Shown piece by piece: positions 26,244-34,297 of a stretch of DNA of 64,000 nucleotides. Position 1 is the first letter of the stretch, and the number at the start of each line of letters is the position of its first letter. Source of the stretch: CAZJDV01 sp964544865 (GTDB lineage Bacteria > Chloroflexota > Dehalococcoidia > Lucifugimonadales > CAJWER01); assembly GCA_964544865.1 (NCBI GenBank), contig CAZJDV010000002.1, positions 20,050 through 84,049 of the forward strand. Direction: 5' to 3'. A model generated the notes under the pieces. That model did no database searches. It was not told the DNA's origin and saw nothing but the letters and a program-made list of their open reading frames with translations. Position numbers and translations under genes: made by a program.

Positions 26244-27253
26244 TGGGCGCCGCCGAGCCGGCGAACATAAAGGCCCTCATCCTCGCCCCGTTCACAGATT
26301 CCCAATTGGTGGCGTTGAGGCGAACGGTCGATGTTACACACGAGAGCTGGATGAACTCGCGACGGCTCTATGCCCCGGACGAGCTGGCGATCAGGCTGAG
26401 CGAGGAATGTATCACCATCCTTGTGATCGAATCCGACTTCGTGTTCGAGGAGGTGTTCGACGCCGCGCCGTCGCTTCGTTTCGTCGGCATATGCCGGACA
26501 ACGACCGGCCACGTTGACGTCGATGCGGCGACGGAGCGCGGCGTGCTCGTGGTGAACACGCCGGGCAGGAACGCCCAGGCCGTCGCCGAGCACGCCCTGG
26601 GACTCATGCTTTCATTGGCGCGGCGCATCCCGATGACTCACGACTACATATCAGGCGGGCGGTGGCTGGACCCCGTCGAGCCGTACCTGGCCATGAGGGG
26701 CGTAGAGCTCTCGGGCAGGACACTGGGCATCGTCGGGATGGGGGCGATAGGACGAAAGCTCGCGTCCATGGCCTCCGCCCTGGGCATGAGATGCACGGGC
26801 TACGACCCCTATGTCGTGGAGCCGCCCAAGGGGGTCCGCATGACGGAGCTTGACGCTCTACTGGAGGGGGCGGACTTCGTGTCGGTCCACGCGCCCCGGA
26901 CACTGGAGACCGAGGGCTTGCTAGACGCAGCGCGCCTGGGCCTGATGAAGCCCACGGCATACCTGGTCAACATGTCCGACGCCTCCATTGTATCCGAGGA
27001 TGCGCTTGCCGCCGCCCTCTGGGAGGACCGCATCGCCGGCGCGGCGCTGGACGTTTTCGAGACCCATCCGATACTACCGTCCAGCCCCCTGCTGGCGCTG
27101 GACAACGTCGTGCTGACCCCGCACGTCGGGGGCGCCACAGAGGAGACCGTCGAGCGCCACTCAAAGATGATGACGGACGACATCAGGCGGTTCATCGCGG
27201 GCGAGCGCCCGGTGAATCTGGTGAACCCAGCGACGTGGAAGCCCGTTGAATGA
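26243..27253 (+). CDS. D-2-hydroxyacid dehydrogenase family protein with altered active-site Arg
   Basis: A 336-residue protein of the D-isomer 2-hydroxyacid dehydrogenase/SerA-like family. The NAD-binding loop GIVGMGAIGRK is intact (about residues 165-175). The catalytic Glu (DVFETHP) and His (LTPHVGGAT) are present. The segment that normally reads N-x-x-R-G, holding the substrate-binding Arg, here reads VNMSDASIVSEDAL, so Arg is replaced by Asp. That change should alter or abolish ordinary 2-oxoacid chemistry. ATG 26243 overlaps the hpnE stop by one base. Confidence 0.85.
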   Translation: MGAAEPANIKALILAPFTDSQLVALRRTVDVTHESWMNSRRLYAPDELAIRLSEECITILVIESDFVFEEVFDAAPSLRFVGICRTTTGHVDVDAATERGVLVVNTPGRNAQAVAEHALGLMLSLARRIPMTHDYISGGRWLDPVEPYLAMRGVELSGRTLGIVGMGAIGRKLASMASALGMRCTGYDPYVVEPPKGVRMTELDALLEGADFVSVHAPRTLETEGLLDAARLGLMKPTAYLVNMSDASIVSEDALAAALWEDRIAGAALDVFETHPILPSSPLLALDNVVLTPHVGGATEETVERHSKMMTDDIRRFIAGERPVNLVNPATWKPVE

Positions 27254-28751
27254 CGCCCGCATAGCCGTACTCGACGCCGGCTCCAGCCGTGCGAGATGCT
27301 TCGTTTTCGACCGCGACGCCAATGCTGTGGCGTCCAGGTCGATGGACTGGAGCTATCTTACGGTGGACGACGCCTCGCCCTTCGCCAGGGAGTTCGACCC
27401 CGTTTCGCTGTGGGCCAGCCTCGCACGGCTCGTAAGAGAGACGCTGAGCGATGCCGGCGCGTCTGGCGGGCCGATTGCCGCGGTTACCGTCACCGGCCAG
27501 CGGCAGGCGGTTGTGTTCCTGGACCGGGACGGCCGGGAGGTCTACGCCGGGCCCAACATGGACCTGCGCGCAGTGTTCGAGGGCGGCGCGATCGACGAGG
27601 AGATGCGCGACAGTGTCTACGCCATCACCGGCCACACGCCCTCGTTCTTCTTCACGCCTGCCAAGCTGAGTTGGTTCCGTCTGCACCGCCCAGACGCCTA
27701 TAGTAGAATAGCCTCCGCGGTGACCCTCGCCGACTGGCTCGTGTGGAAGCTGTCGGGCCGTCTGGTGAGCGAGCCCGCCCTGGCCTGCGAGGCGGGCCTC
27801 CTGGATGTCCGGCAGGGGCGCTGGTGCAGCGAGCTTATGGCCGAGCTGGGCCTGCCCGGCAACCGGCACATACCCCTGGTCGAACCCGGCACGTTGGTGG
27901 GCGCTGTCGATGCGGAGGTCTCTGAGGAGACCGGCCTGGCGGAAGGGACTCCTGTGGTTGTGTCGGGACCGGACACTCAATGCGGACTTCTTGGGATGGG
28001 GGTAACGGAGGCGGGCCAGGCCGGTATCGTGGCCGGGTGGAGCGTGCCGGTGCAGTTGGTTGCGACACACCCTATGTTCTCTGGTACTCTCCAGACGTGG
28101 ACCGGGCGCCACCTATTGAGGGACCTGTGGACGGTAGAGAGCACGGCTGGCGACGCCGGCAACGCCTACCGGTGGCTGGCCGAAACGGTGTGGGGCGGCG
28201 GCGAGGACGCCTTCCGGGAAATGGACGCCAAGGCCCTGCGCGCGCCGGCCGGAGCGGAGGGAGCGACGGCGCTTATCGGTCCCGCGCGCATGGACATGGG
28301 CCGGGTTGGCATGCGGCACGGCGGCATCCTGTTTCCGGTGCCGTTGACGTTCAGCGATCTGGGGCGGGGCCACATGGCCAGAGCCGCCCTGGAGGCCGCG
28401 GCATATGCCGTGCGCGCCAACCTCGAGCAGGTCGAGAATGTGGCGGGAGCGGCCGCAACCGCCGTCGCGGTCGGAGGTGGAATGATCCAAACCACGACCT
28501 GGGTGCGCATCCTGGCGGATGTCCTCGGCCGCGAACTGAGGATCTCCCCCGCGCCTCACGTAAGCGCGCTGGGCGGCTACGCCTGCGCAACAAAGGCGGT
28601 TGGAGAGTTCGGGACGCTCGAAGAGGCTGTCGAACCACTTGCGGGCATGCTCCAGACCATGCAGCCCGATCCGGCCGCCCACATGGAGTACCAGGACCAC
28701 TACGAGCGATGGATTCGGTTGCAAGATGAACTGGAACGGATCCCGTTATAG
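27246..28751 (+). CDS. FGGY-family carbohydrate kinase
   Basis: Sugar kinase of the FGGY family, 501 residues, ATP-dependent, actin-like two-domain fold. Phosphate 1 loop AVLDAGSSRARCFVFD at the N-terminus, VTVTGQRQAVVFLD, substrate Asp region AGPNMDLRAV, hinge GPDTQCGLLGMGV, and the adenosine loop AVGGGMIQTTTWVRILADVL near residue 415. The specific sugar cannot be told. The TTG start at 27246 overlaps the preceding gene by 8 bases. Its neighbours suggest the phosphorylated sugar is passed to the class II aldolase downstream. Confidence 0.85.
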   Translation: MNDARIAVLDAGSSRARCFVFDRDANAVASRSMDWSYLTVDDASPFAREFDPVSLWASLARLVRETLSDAGASGGPIAAVTVTGQRQAVVFLDRDGREVYAGPNMDLRAVFEGGAIDEEMRDSVYAITGHTPSFFFTPAKLSWFRLHRPDAYSRIASAVTLADWLVWKLSGRLVSEPALACEAGLLDVRQGRWCSELMAELGLPGNRHIPLVEPGTLVGAVDAEVSEETGLAEGTPVVVSGPDTQCGLLGMGVTEAGQAGIVAGWSVPVQLVATHPMFSGTLQTWTGRHLLRDLWTVESTAGDAGNAYRWLAETVWGGGEDAFREMDAKALRAPAGAEGATALIGPARMDMGRVGMRHGGILFPVPLTFSDLGRGHMARAALEAAAYAVRANLEQVENVAGAAATAVAVGGGMIQTTTWVRILADVLGRELRISPAPHVSALGGYACATKAVGEFGTLEEAVEPLAGMLQTMQPDPAAHMEYQDHYERWIRLQDELERIPL

Positions 28752-28792
28752 GAGTGAAGATCTGGGGCTCGGAGGAGAGCGCGACTTGAAGG

Positions 28793-28847
28793 AACAACAA
28801 GGAATTTCTGTTTCTCTGCACCCTCCACGTTCTCCGCGGTGAACTCT
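28793..28847 (+). repeat. Imperfect inverted repeat, left copy (flanks aldolase gene)
   Basis: The 113-base gap between the kinase and aldolase genes holds CTCTGCACCCTCCACGTTCT followed by CCGCGGTGAA. The complement of 29548-29600 gives CTCTGTGCTCTCTGTGTGCT then CTGCGGTGGA; about 21 of 30 bases agree and most differences are transitions. The two copies bracket the aldolase gene in opposite orientation. Confidence 0.5.
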
Positions 28848-28864
28848 GTTCCTGAGGGGGGACG

Positions 28865-29533
28865 TTGACCAGCAGGTGGCAGGCGGAAAAGCGAGAGGTT
28901 GCCCGGGCAGCACGAAAGGCGGCTGAGTTGGGGCTCGTCGCGGGGACCAGCGGCAACGTGAGCGTGCGGCTGCCCGCGGACGGCGAGCGCGGGCTGCTTG
29001 CCATCACGGCGCTTGGCGCGCGATGCGGCGCCCTGTCCGACGCGGACATCGTCGTCGTGGATCACGATGCCGAGCCCGTCGAGGGCGACTTGGCGCCGTC
29101 ATCGGAGACCATGCTGCACGTCGCCATATACCGCAGCCGGCCCGACGTGGGCGCAGTGGTGCACACCCATGCTGTCTACTCCAGCGTGGCGTCGGTGACG
29201 GGCATGGAGGTCCCGCCCATCGTGGACGAGATGGTCGTGAATATCGGTGGTGCCGTTCGGGTGTCCGAGTACGCCTTCCCCGGCACCCAAGGGATGGCCG
29301 GCAACGTCTGCACCGCCCTGGGCGACCGCAACGCAGCCATCATCCGGAACCACGGCGCGGTCGGCGTGGGCCGCAACCTTCGCGAGGCCCTCGACGCGTG
29401 CATCATGACCGAGAGGATGGCGAAAATATTCGTTCTCTCGTCCCTGACCGGACAGGTCGCCACGCTTCCAGATGATGTCGTCGAGGCGGAGGCGGCGATA
29501 TTCCAGATGCGACGCCGGAGCGCGCTGGATTGA
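28865..29533 (+). CDS. Class II aldolase/adducin family protein
   Basis: Zinc-dependent class II aldolase of the FucA/AraD family, 222 residues. AGTSGNVSVRLP is the phosphate-binding N-terminal loop; PSSETMLHVAIYRSRPDVGA contains the catalytic Glu; VHTHAVYSS gives two Zn His ligands and IIRNHGAVGVG the third. The start is TTG 28865 with GGGGG at 28856-28860. In such a module it would cleave a sugar phosphate to DHAP plus an aldehyde; it could also be an epimerase (AraD-like). Confidence 0.85.
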   Translation: MTSRWQAEKREVARAARKAAELGLVAGTSGNVSVRLPADGERGLLAITALGARCGALSDADIVVVDHDAEPVEGDLAPSSETMLHVAIYRSRPDVGAVVHTHAVYSSVASVTGMEVPPIVDEMVVNIGGAVRVSEYAFPGTQGMAGNVCTALGDRNAAIIRNHGAVGVGRNLREALDACIMTERMAKIFVLSSLTGQVATLPDDVVEAEAAIFQMRRRSALD

Positions 29534-29547
29534 TGGGGTCTGCGATC

Positions 29548-29600
29548 CACCGCAGAGCACACAGAGAGCACAGAGGGAATCCTTGCATTGCTGGTTCTGT
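29548..29600 (-). repeat. Imperfect inverted repeat, right copy
   Basis: CCACCGCAGAGCACACAGAG followed by AGCACAGAGG, the complement-orientation partner of 28793-28847. It lies in the 108-base gap after the aldolase gene. The periodic CACAGAG pattern is a common kind of intergenic element. No coding sense is visible here. Confidence 0.5.
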
Positions 29601-29641
29601 CCGCGCCCCCGCAGTGAGTATTCCGAACCAGGAGTAGGGCG

Positions 29642-30013
29642 ATGATAACGGTACCGGCGTTCCTGCTGCGGCGGCTGTACGTCAAGGGCAGCTTGAGAAA
29701 CACCGCCGCCGGTTTCGAGTTCGAGATCAAGAACGGTCTTGGCTCGGGGTACGCCCACAAGCTATGGCCGCTCACTGTCGACGGAAAGGAGATGCCGGCA
29801 GGCTCCACGTTTTTCCTCCTCGAAGGGCGGGAGACGGCCTTCGCCGATGTCTCCAAGAAGAACACGTTCACCCTGGCGATGAACAAATCGATCACGATCC
29901 GCGCGGCCGGTGACGGCCTGGCGCCGGGACCACACAGGCTGGAGATGAGCTTCGACGTGCCCGGCCTGGGCACGCTGAGGTTCGACTTCACCGACACGGT
30001 GACGGATGAGTGA
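29642..30013 (+). CDS. DUF6379-like protein (C-glycoside deglycosidase beta-subunit-like)
   Basis: A 123-residue beta-rich protein. The opening VPAFLLRRLYVKGSLRNTAA, then GFEFEIKN, resembles the DUF6379 domain found in the small beta subunits of C-glycoside deglycosidases, and the end GTLRFDFTDTV also fits; I recognise it from memory only. If correct, a sugar-phosphate-isomerase-like alpha subunit should exist; none is in the window. Start ATG 29642 with AGGAGTAGGG upstream. The epimerase start overlaps its last 8 bases. Confidence 0.55.
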   Translation: MITVPAFLLRRLYVKGSLRNTAAGFEFEIKNGLGSGYAHKLWPLTVDGKEMPAGSTFFLLEGRETAFADVSKKNTFTLAMNKSITIRAAGDGLAPGPHRLEMSFDVPGLGTLRFDFTDTVTDE

Positions 30014-30986
30014 CGGGGGATTGCGCGTGGCCGTCACCGGCGCATCGGGCTACGTCGGCTCCCGGCTGGTCGATGGCCTGGAGGCCGAGGACGAGGTCGG
30101 GATGGTCCTCGCGATGGACGTGCGGCCTCCCGCCAGGAGTTTCGGGGCGAAGGTGGAATTTCTCCGACAGGACGTGTCGGTCCCATTCCTTCTGGCGTTC
30201 GCCTCCCACGAGATCGACACGGTCGTCCACCTTGCCTACGTGCTCAGGCAGGGTCGTAACAGGGAGGCTAACCGGCGGGTCAACGTCGGTGGCACGGCCA
30301 ATTTTCTTGACGCCTGTGCCGAGGCCGGCGTGCGCAAGATCGTCTATCTCAGCAGCACCAGCGTCTATGGCGCCCATCCGGACAATCCGCCCTTCCTGAA
30401 GGAAGGATCGCCCGCCAGGCCCGCCGCAGGCTTCCAATACAGCGAGGACAAGGCCAACTCCGAGGCCCTCATCGATGCGTTCGTCGCCGAGAGGCCGGAC
30501 ACCGTCGCCACGGTACTCCGGTGCTGTCCGGTCATGGGCCCCAACGCCGGCAACTTCATCGCGGGCGCGTTCCTCAAACGTTTTCTGGTGAAGATCTGGG
30601 GCAGCGACCCCGCGATGCAGTTCGTGCACGAGGACGACCTTGCAGGGTGCATCGTACGGTGCATCCTCGATGACGCGCCGGGCCTTTACAACGTCGCCGG
30701 CGATGGAACGGTCCGCTGGAGCGAGATGGCGGCGATGCTCGGACGCCGCATGCTGTCCCTGCCCGCCTGGCTCCTCTACCCCGCCACGGACGCCGCGTGG
30801 CGGCTGCGGTTGCAGTCGGACTCCCCGTCCGTCGGACTCGATTTCATCAGGTATCCCTGGACCGCGAGCACCGAGAAGATCAAGCGCGACCTGGGCATCG
30901 GGTTTCGCCACACTTCGCGGGAGGCGTGGGAGGCATTCGCGAGACGCCAAGGTGGCTCGACGCCGACGAGAGACAGAGACAGTTGA
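30006..30986 (+). CDS. NAD-dependent epimerase/dehydratase (extended SDR)
   Basis: A 326-residue extended short-chain dehydrogenase. Cofactor loop VTGASGYVGSRL, acidic DVRPP after beta-2, LSSTSVYG and catalytic YSEDK (YxxxK). Substrate is probably a nucleotide sugar or sugar acid, but cannot be fixed. Its ATG overlaps the DUF6379-like gene by 8 bases and its stop overlaps the nucleoside hydrolase start, so it sits firmly in the operon. Confidence 0.87.
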   Translation: MSDGGLRVAVTGASGYVGSRLVDGLEAEDEVGMVLAMDVRPPARSFGAKVEFLRQDVSVPFLLAFASHEIDTVVHLAYVLRQGRNREANRRVNVGGTANFLDACAEAGVRKIVYLSSTSVYGAHPDNPPFLKEGSPARPAAGFQYSEDKANSEALIDAFVAERPDTVATVLRCCPVMGPNAGNFIAGAFLKRFLVKIWGSDPAMQFVHEDDLAGCIVRCILDDAPGLYNVAGDGTVRWSEMAAMLGRRMLSLPAWLLYPATDAAWRLRLQSDSPSVGLDFIRYPWTASTEKIKRDLGIGFRHTSREAWEAFARRQGGSTPTRDRDS

Positions 30987-31885
30987 AGAAGATCCTGATC
31001 GACACGGACCCCGGCGCCGACGACGCCCTGGCCATGATGATGGCCCTGAATGCGCCGGACCTGGATGTCCTCGGATTCACCACGGTAGGCGGCAACGCCC
31101 GGCTGGCCGACACCACGCGAAACGCCCTACGCCTCCTGGAGTACCTGGGCCGGACCGACGTGCCGGTGTTCAGAGGCTCGGCCCGGCCGCTTCGAGGCAA
31201 TTTCCAGTACGCCTACGACGTCCATGGCGCGGCCGGCCTGGGCGTACGGCTTCCCTCTCCCGTGACCGCTCCCCATACCAAGAGAGCGCCGCAGGTCATC
31301 GCGGAAATGGCCTCGGTCCATCGCGGCGAGCTGGCAGTGATCGCTCTCGGCCCTCTCACAAACATCGCCAGGGCCCTGGCCCTGGAGCCCCGGCTGGCGG
31401 CGTGGATAAAGCAGATCGTCGTCATGGGTGGCGCGGCAGGGGTGCCGGGCAACGTTACGCCCCACGCAGAGTTCAACATCTACAACGACCCCTTGGCGGC
31501 CGACGCGGTCCTGTCCTCTGGCATCCCGGCCACTCTCATAGGGCTGGACGTAACAGGTCAGACCTACCTCACCGCCGCCGCCAGCCCGTGGATACGGGGC
31601 GATTCGCCGACGGCCCGGCTGTCCAGGCGCATCCTCGTCGGCTCGTTCGGACCAGGACCGAAGCTCGGTCGGTTTTATCTCCACGACCCTCTCGCCGTCG
31701 CAGCCGCCATCCTGCCTGGCCTTTTTACTTACGAACAGGCGGCGGTGGCCGTCGAGACCGCAGACCCAGCCCAGGCCGGCAGGACCGTCGCAAGCTACGG
31801 TAGCGGGCCCGTCGCTGTGGCGGTCGGCGTCGACGTGGCGCGGGCAAAGGCCATGACTGTGGGGTTGCTGGGCGCTTCTATCTAG
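30983..31885 (+). CDS. Inosine-uridine-type nucleoside hydrolase
   Basis: Calcium-dependent N-ribohydrolase, 300 residues, cleaving nucleosides to base plus ribose. The N-terminal ILIDTDPGADDALAMMM is the family DxDxxxDD motif that binds Ca2+ and ribose; VVMGGAAGVPGNVTPHAEFN with IYNDPLAAD is the second conserved block; a late YLHDPLAVA carries the catalytic-site His-Asp. The TTG start at 30983 overlaps the epimerase stop (TTGA). Last gene of the module; the SUF promoter follows within 65 bases. Confidence 0.88.
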   Translation: MKKILIDTDPGADDALAMMMALNAPDLDVLGFTTVGGNARLADTTRNALRLLEYLGRTDVPVFRGSARPLRGNFQYAYDVHGAAGLGVRLPSPVTAPHTKRAPQVIAEMASVHRGELAVIALGPLTNIARALALEPRLAAWIKQIVVMGGAAGVPGNVTPHAEFNIYNDPLAADAVLSSGIPATLIGLDVTGQTYLTAAASPWIRGDSPTARLSRRILVGSFGPGPKLGRFYLHDPLAVAAAILPGLFTYEQAAVAVETADPAQAGRTVASYGSGPVAVAVGVDVARAKAMTVGLLGASI

Positions 31886-31916
31886 AGGTCGGCCGTGGGC
31901 GCGGAACAGGCCACAA

Positions 31917-31938
31917 ATGCATTTTATGCAACCATGCA
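31917..31938 (+). promoter_or_regulatory. ATGCA triplet/palindrome upstream of suf promoter
   Basis: ATGCA occurs three times at 31917, 31926 and 31934, and TGCAT-TTT-ATGCA (31918-31930) is a perfect palindrome with a 3-base centre. It ends 10 bases before the -35 hexamer of the suf promoter. It is a candidate operator, for example for the Rrf2 protein encoded at 36252; this link is inference. Confidence 0.4.
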
Positions 31939-31947
31939 ACAAAATCG

Positions 31948-31976
31948 TTGACGCGACCGCAACTGCCCGCTACAAT
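31948..31976 (+). promoter_or_regulatory. Putative sigma-70 promoter of suf operon
   Basis: TTGACG (31948-31953), a 17-base spacer and TACAAT (31971-31976), giving a start site about 45 bases before the sufB TTG codon. This is the closest match to consensus in the window. Confidence 0.75.
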
Positions 31977-32027
31977 AGTTCTTGACCACATTGCTCAACA
32001 AATGGCCGCTCACCCGGAGTTTGCATA

Positions 32028-33485
32028 TTGTCCACACCCAAAGTCATATCGCGGACGACCTCCGATCTGGATACCGACTACAAGTACGGATTCTACATAG
32101 ACATCGAGTCCGACGACATCCCCAAGGGCCTGAGCGAAGACGTCGTCCGCATGATCTCCGCGAAGAAGAACGAGCCGGAGTTCCTGCTCGAGTGGCGGCT
32201 CAAGGCGTTCCGCCACTGGCTGAAGCAGGAGCAAAAGGAGCCGAGCTGGGCCAAGGTCGAGTTTCCAAAGATCGACTACCAGGACATCCGCTACTACTCG
32301 TCGCCCGTCACCGGCGAGCGGCCCGAGAGCCTCGACGACGTGGACCCGGAGCTGATAGAGGCGTTCGGCAAGCTGGGCATTCCGCTCGAGGAGCAAAAGA
32401 GAATGACCGGCGTGGCCGTGGACGCCATTTTCGACAGCTCCTCGGTCGCCACGACGTACAAGAAGGCGCTGGAAAAGGCCGGAGTGATTTTCTGCTCGGT
32501 GAGCGAGGCCGTCGAGACTCACCCGGAGCTGGTCGAGAAGTACCTTGGCTCCGTGGTGCCGTACACCGACAATTTTTTCGCGACTCTGAACTCGGCCGTA
32601 TTTAGTGACGGCTCGTTCGTATACGTTCCTCCGGGCGTCCGCTGTCCGATGGAGTTGTTGACGTACTTCCGGATCAACGCCGTGGACACCGGCCAGTTCG
32701 AGCGCACGCTGATCATCGCCGACAGAGGCTCATACGTGAGCTACCTCGAAGGGTGCACCGCCCCCATGAGGAAGTCTCACCAACTGCACGCTGCCGTGGT
32801 CGAGTTGGTGGCGCTGGACGACGCCGAGATAAAGTACTCCACACTCCAGAACTGGTACCCCGGCGACAAGGACGGCAATGGCGGCGTCTACAACTTCGTC
32901 ACCAAGCGCGGCCGTACCCTCGGCAGGAACTCCAAGATCTCGTGGACCCAGGTGGAGACGGGCTCGGCCATCACCTGGAAATACCCCAGCGTCATCCTTC
33001 AGGGCGACAACTCCACCGGCGAGTTCTACTCCGTGGCGCTGGTGAACAATCACCAGCAGGCCGACACGGGGACCAAGATGATCCACATCGGCAAGAACAC
33101 CAAGAGCACGATCGTGGCGAAAGGCATCTCGGCGGGGCAGGGCCAGAGCACCTACCGTGGACTGGTCCAGATCATGCCGTCGGCGGAGAACGCCACGAAT
33201 TTTACCCAGTGCGACTCGCTGCTCGTCGGTGACAAGTGCGGCGCCCACACCGTTCCATACATCGAGGTGCGGAATCCAAGCGCCCGGATGGAGCACGAGG
33301 CGTCCACGTCCAAGGTCAGCGACGACCAGGTATTTTACTGCACGCAGCGGGGCATAGCCGAGGAAGAGGCCCACTACATGATCATCAACGGGTTCTGCCG
33401 AGGCATATTCCAGGAGTTGCCGTTCGAGTTCGCCATGGAGGCACAGCAGCTTCTGAGGGTTAGTCTGGAAGGGGCCGTTGGGTAG
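32028..33485 (+). CDS. sufB: Fe-S cluster assembly protein SufB
   Basis: Core scaffold of the SufBC2D complex, 485 residues with a C-terminal right-handed beta helix. Family features include SVVPYTDNFFATLNSAVFSD, YVPPGVRCPMELLTYFRIN and EGCTAPMRKSHQLHAAVVEL, which contains the conserved Cys for sulfur transfer. The end GFCRGIFQELPFEFAMEAQQ is typical. The start is TTG 32028 with CGGAG at 32015-32019. First gene of the suf operon. Confidence 0.94.
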   Translation: MSTPKVISRTTSDLDTDYKYGFYIDIESDDIPKGLSEDVVRMISAKKNEPEFLLEWRLKAFRHWLKQEQKEPSWAKVEFPKIDYQDIRYYSSPVTGERPESLDDVDPELIEAFGKLGIPLEEQKRMTGVAVDAIFDSSSVATTYKKALEKAGVIFCSVSEAVETHPELVEKYLGSVVPYTDNFFATLNSAVFSDGSFVYVPPGVRCPMELLTYFRINAVDTGQFERTLIIADRGSYVSYLEGCTAPMRKSHQLHAAVVELVALDDAEIKYSTLQNWYPGDKDGNGGVYNFVTKRGRTLGRNSKISWTQVETGSAITWKYPSVILQGDNSTGEFYSVALVNNHQQADTGTKMIHIGKNTKSTIVAKGISAGQGQSTYRGLVQIMPSAENATNFTQCDSLLVGDKCGAHTVPYIEVRNPSARMEHEASTSKVSDDQVFYCTQRGIAEEEAHYMIINGFCRGIFQELPFEFAMEAQQLLRVSLEGAVG

Positions 33486-33528
33486 GGCTGGCAGCGAACG
33501 CATTTACCATAGGAGTATCGACCAAGCA

Positions 33529-34293
33529 ATGCTAGAGATTCGAAACCTTAGTGTTTCAGTAGCCGGCACGGAGATCTTGCGGGGTCTGGACCTCTCCGTG
33601 AAGGCGGGCGAGGTGCACGCCATAATGGGCCCCAACGGGAGTGGCAAGAGCACTCTGGCCAACACCATCGTGGGGCGGCCCGAGTTCAAGGTCACAGAAG
33701 GAGACATCCTTTTCGAGGGCGAGAGTCTTCTGGACAAGATGCCCGACCGGCGAGCGGTGCTAGGCATTTTCCTGGCTTTCCAATACCCGGTCGAGCTACC
33801 CGGGGTCAGGAACAGACAATTCCTCAAGGCGGCGCTGGACGCCGCGCGCACCTACCGGGGCGAAGAAGAGCTGAACATAAGGCAGTTCGACACCATCTAC
33901 AAGGCGGCGGTGGAGAAGGTCGGCATCGACGCCGAGCTGATCAAGCGGTCTGTGAACGAAGGCTTCTCTGGTGGCGAAAAGAAGCGCAGCGAGATGCTTC
34001 AACTCGCCGTCCTGGACCCCAAACTGGCGATCTTGGACGAGACGGACTCCGGGCTGGACATCGACGCGCTGCGGCGAGTCGCCGACGGCGTCAACCAGCG
34101 GCGGCGGCCCGACAACGCCACCATCCTCGTTACTCACTATCAACGCATCCTGAGCTACGTCGTCCCGGACTATGTCCATGTACTCCTCGACGGCCGCATA
34201 GTGCGGTCTGGTGGACGGGAGCTCGCCGCGGAGCTGGAGGCGAAGGGCTACGAGTGGGTGAAGGAGTCCGCCGGCCAAGAGGCGGCGGTCTGA
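33529..34293 (+). CDS. sufC: Fe-S cluster assembly ATPase SufC
   Basis: ABC-type ATPase of the SufBC2D complex, 254 residues. Walker A IMGPNGSGKSTLAN, signature EGFSGGEKKRSEMLQ, Walker B LAILDETDSGLDIDALR and the H-loop LVTHYQRIL are intact; FSGGEKKR and DETDSGLD are SufC-specific forms. ATG 33529 follows AGGAG at 33511. SufD starts 4 bases after its stop. Confidence 0.95.
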   Translation: MLEIRNLSVSVAGTEILRGLDLSVKAGEVHAIMGPNGSGKSTLANTIVGRPEFKVTEGDILFEGESLLDKMPDRRAVLGIFLAFQYPVELPGVRNRQFLKAALDAARTYRGEEELNIRQFDTIYKAAVEKVGIDAELIKRSVNEGFSGGEKKRSEMLQLAVLDPKLAILDETDSGLDIDALRRVADGVNQRRRPDNATILVTHYQRILSYVVPDYVHVLLDGRIVRSGGRELAAELEAKGYEWVKESAGQEAAV

Positions 34294-34297
34294 CGCG

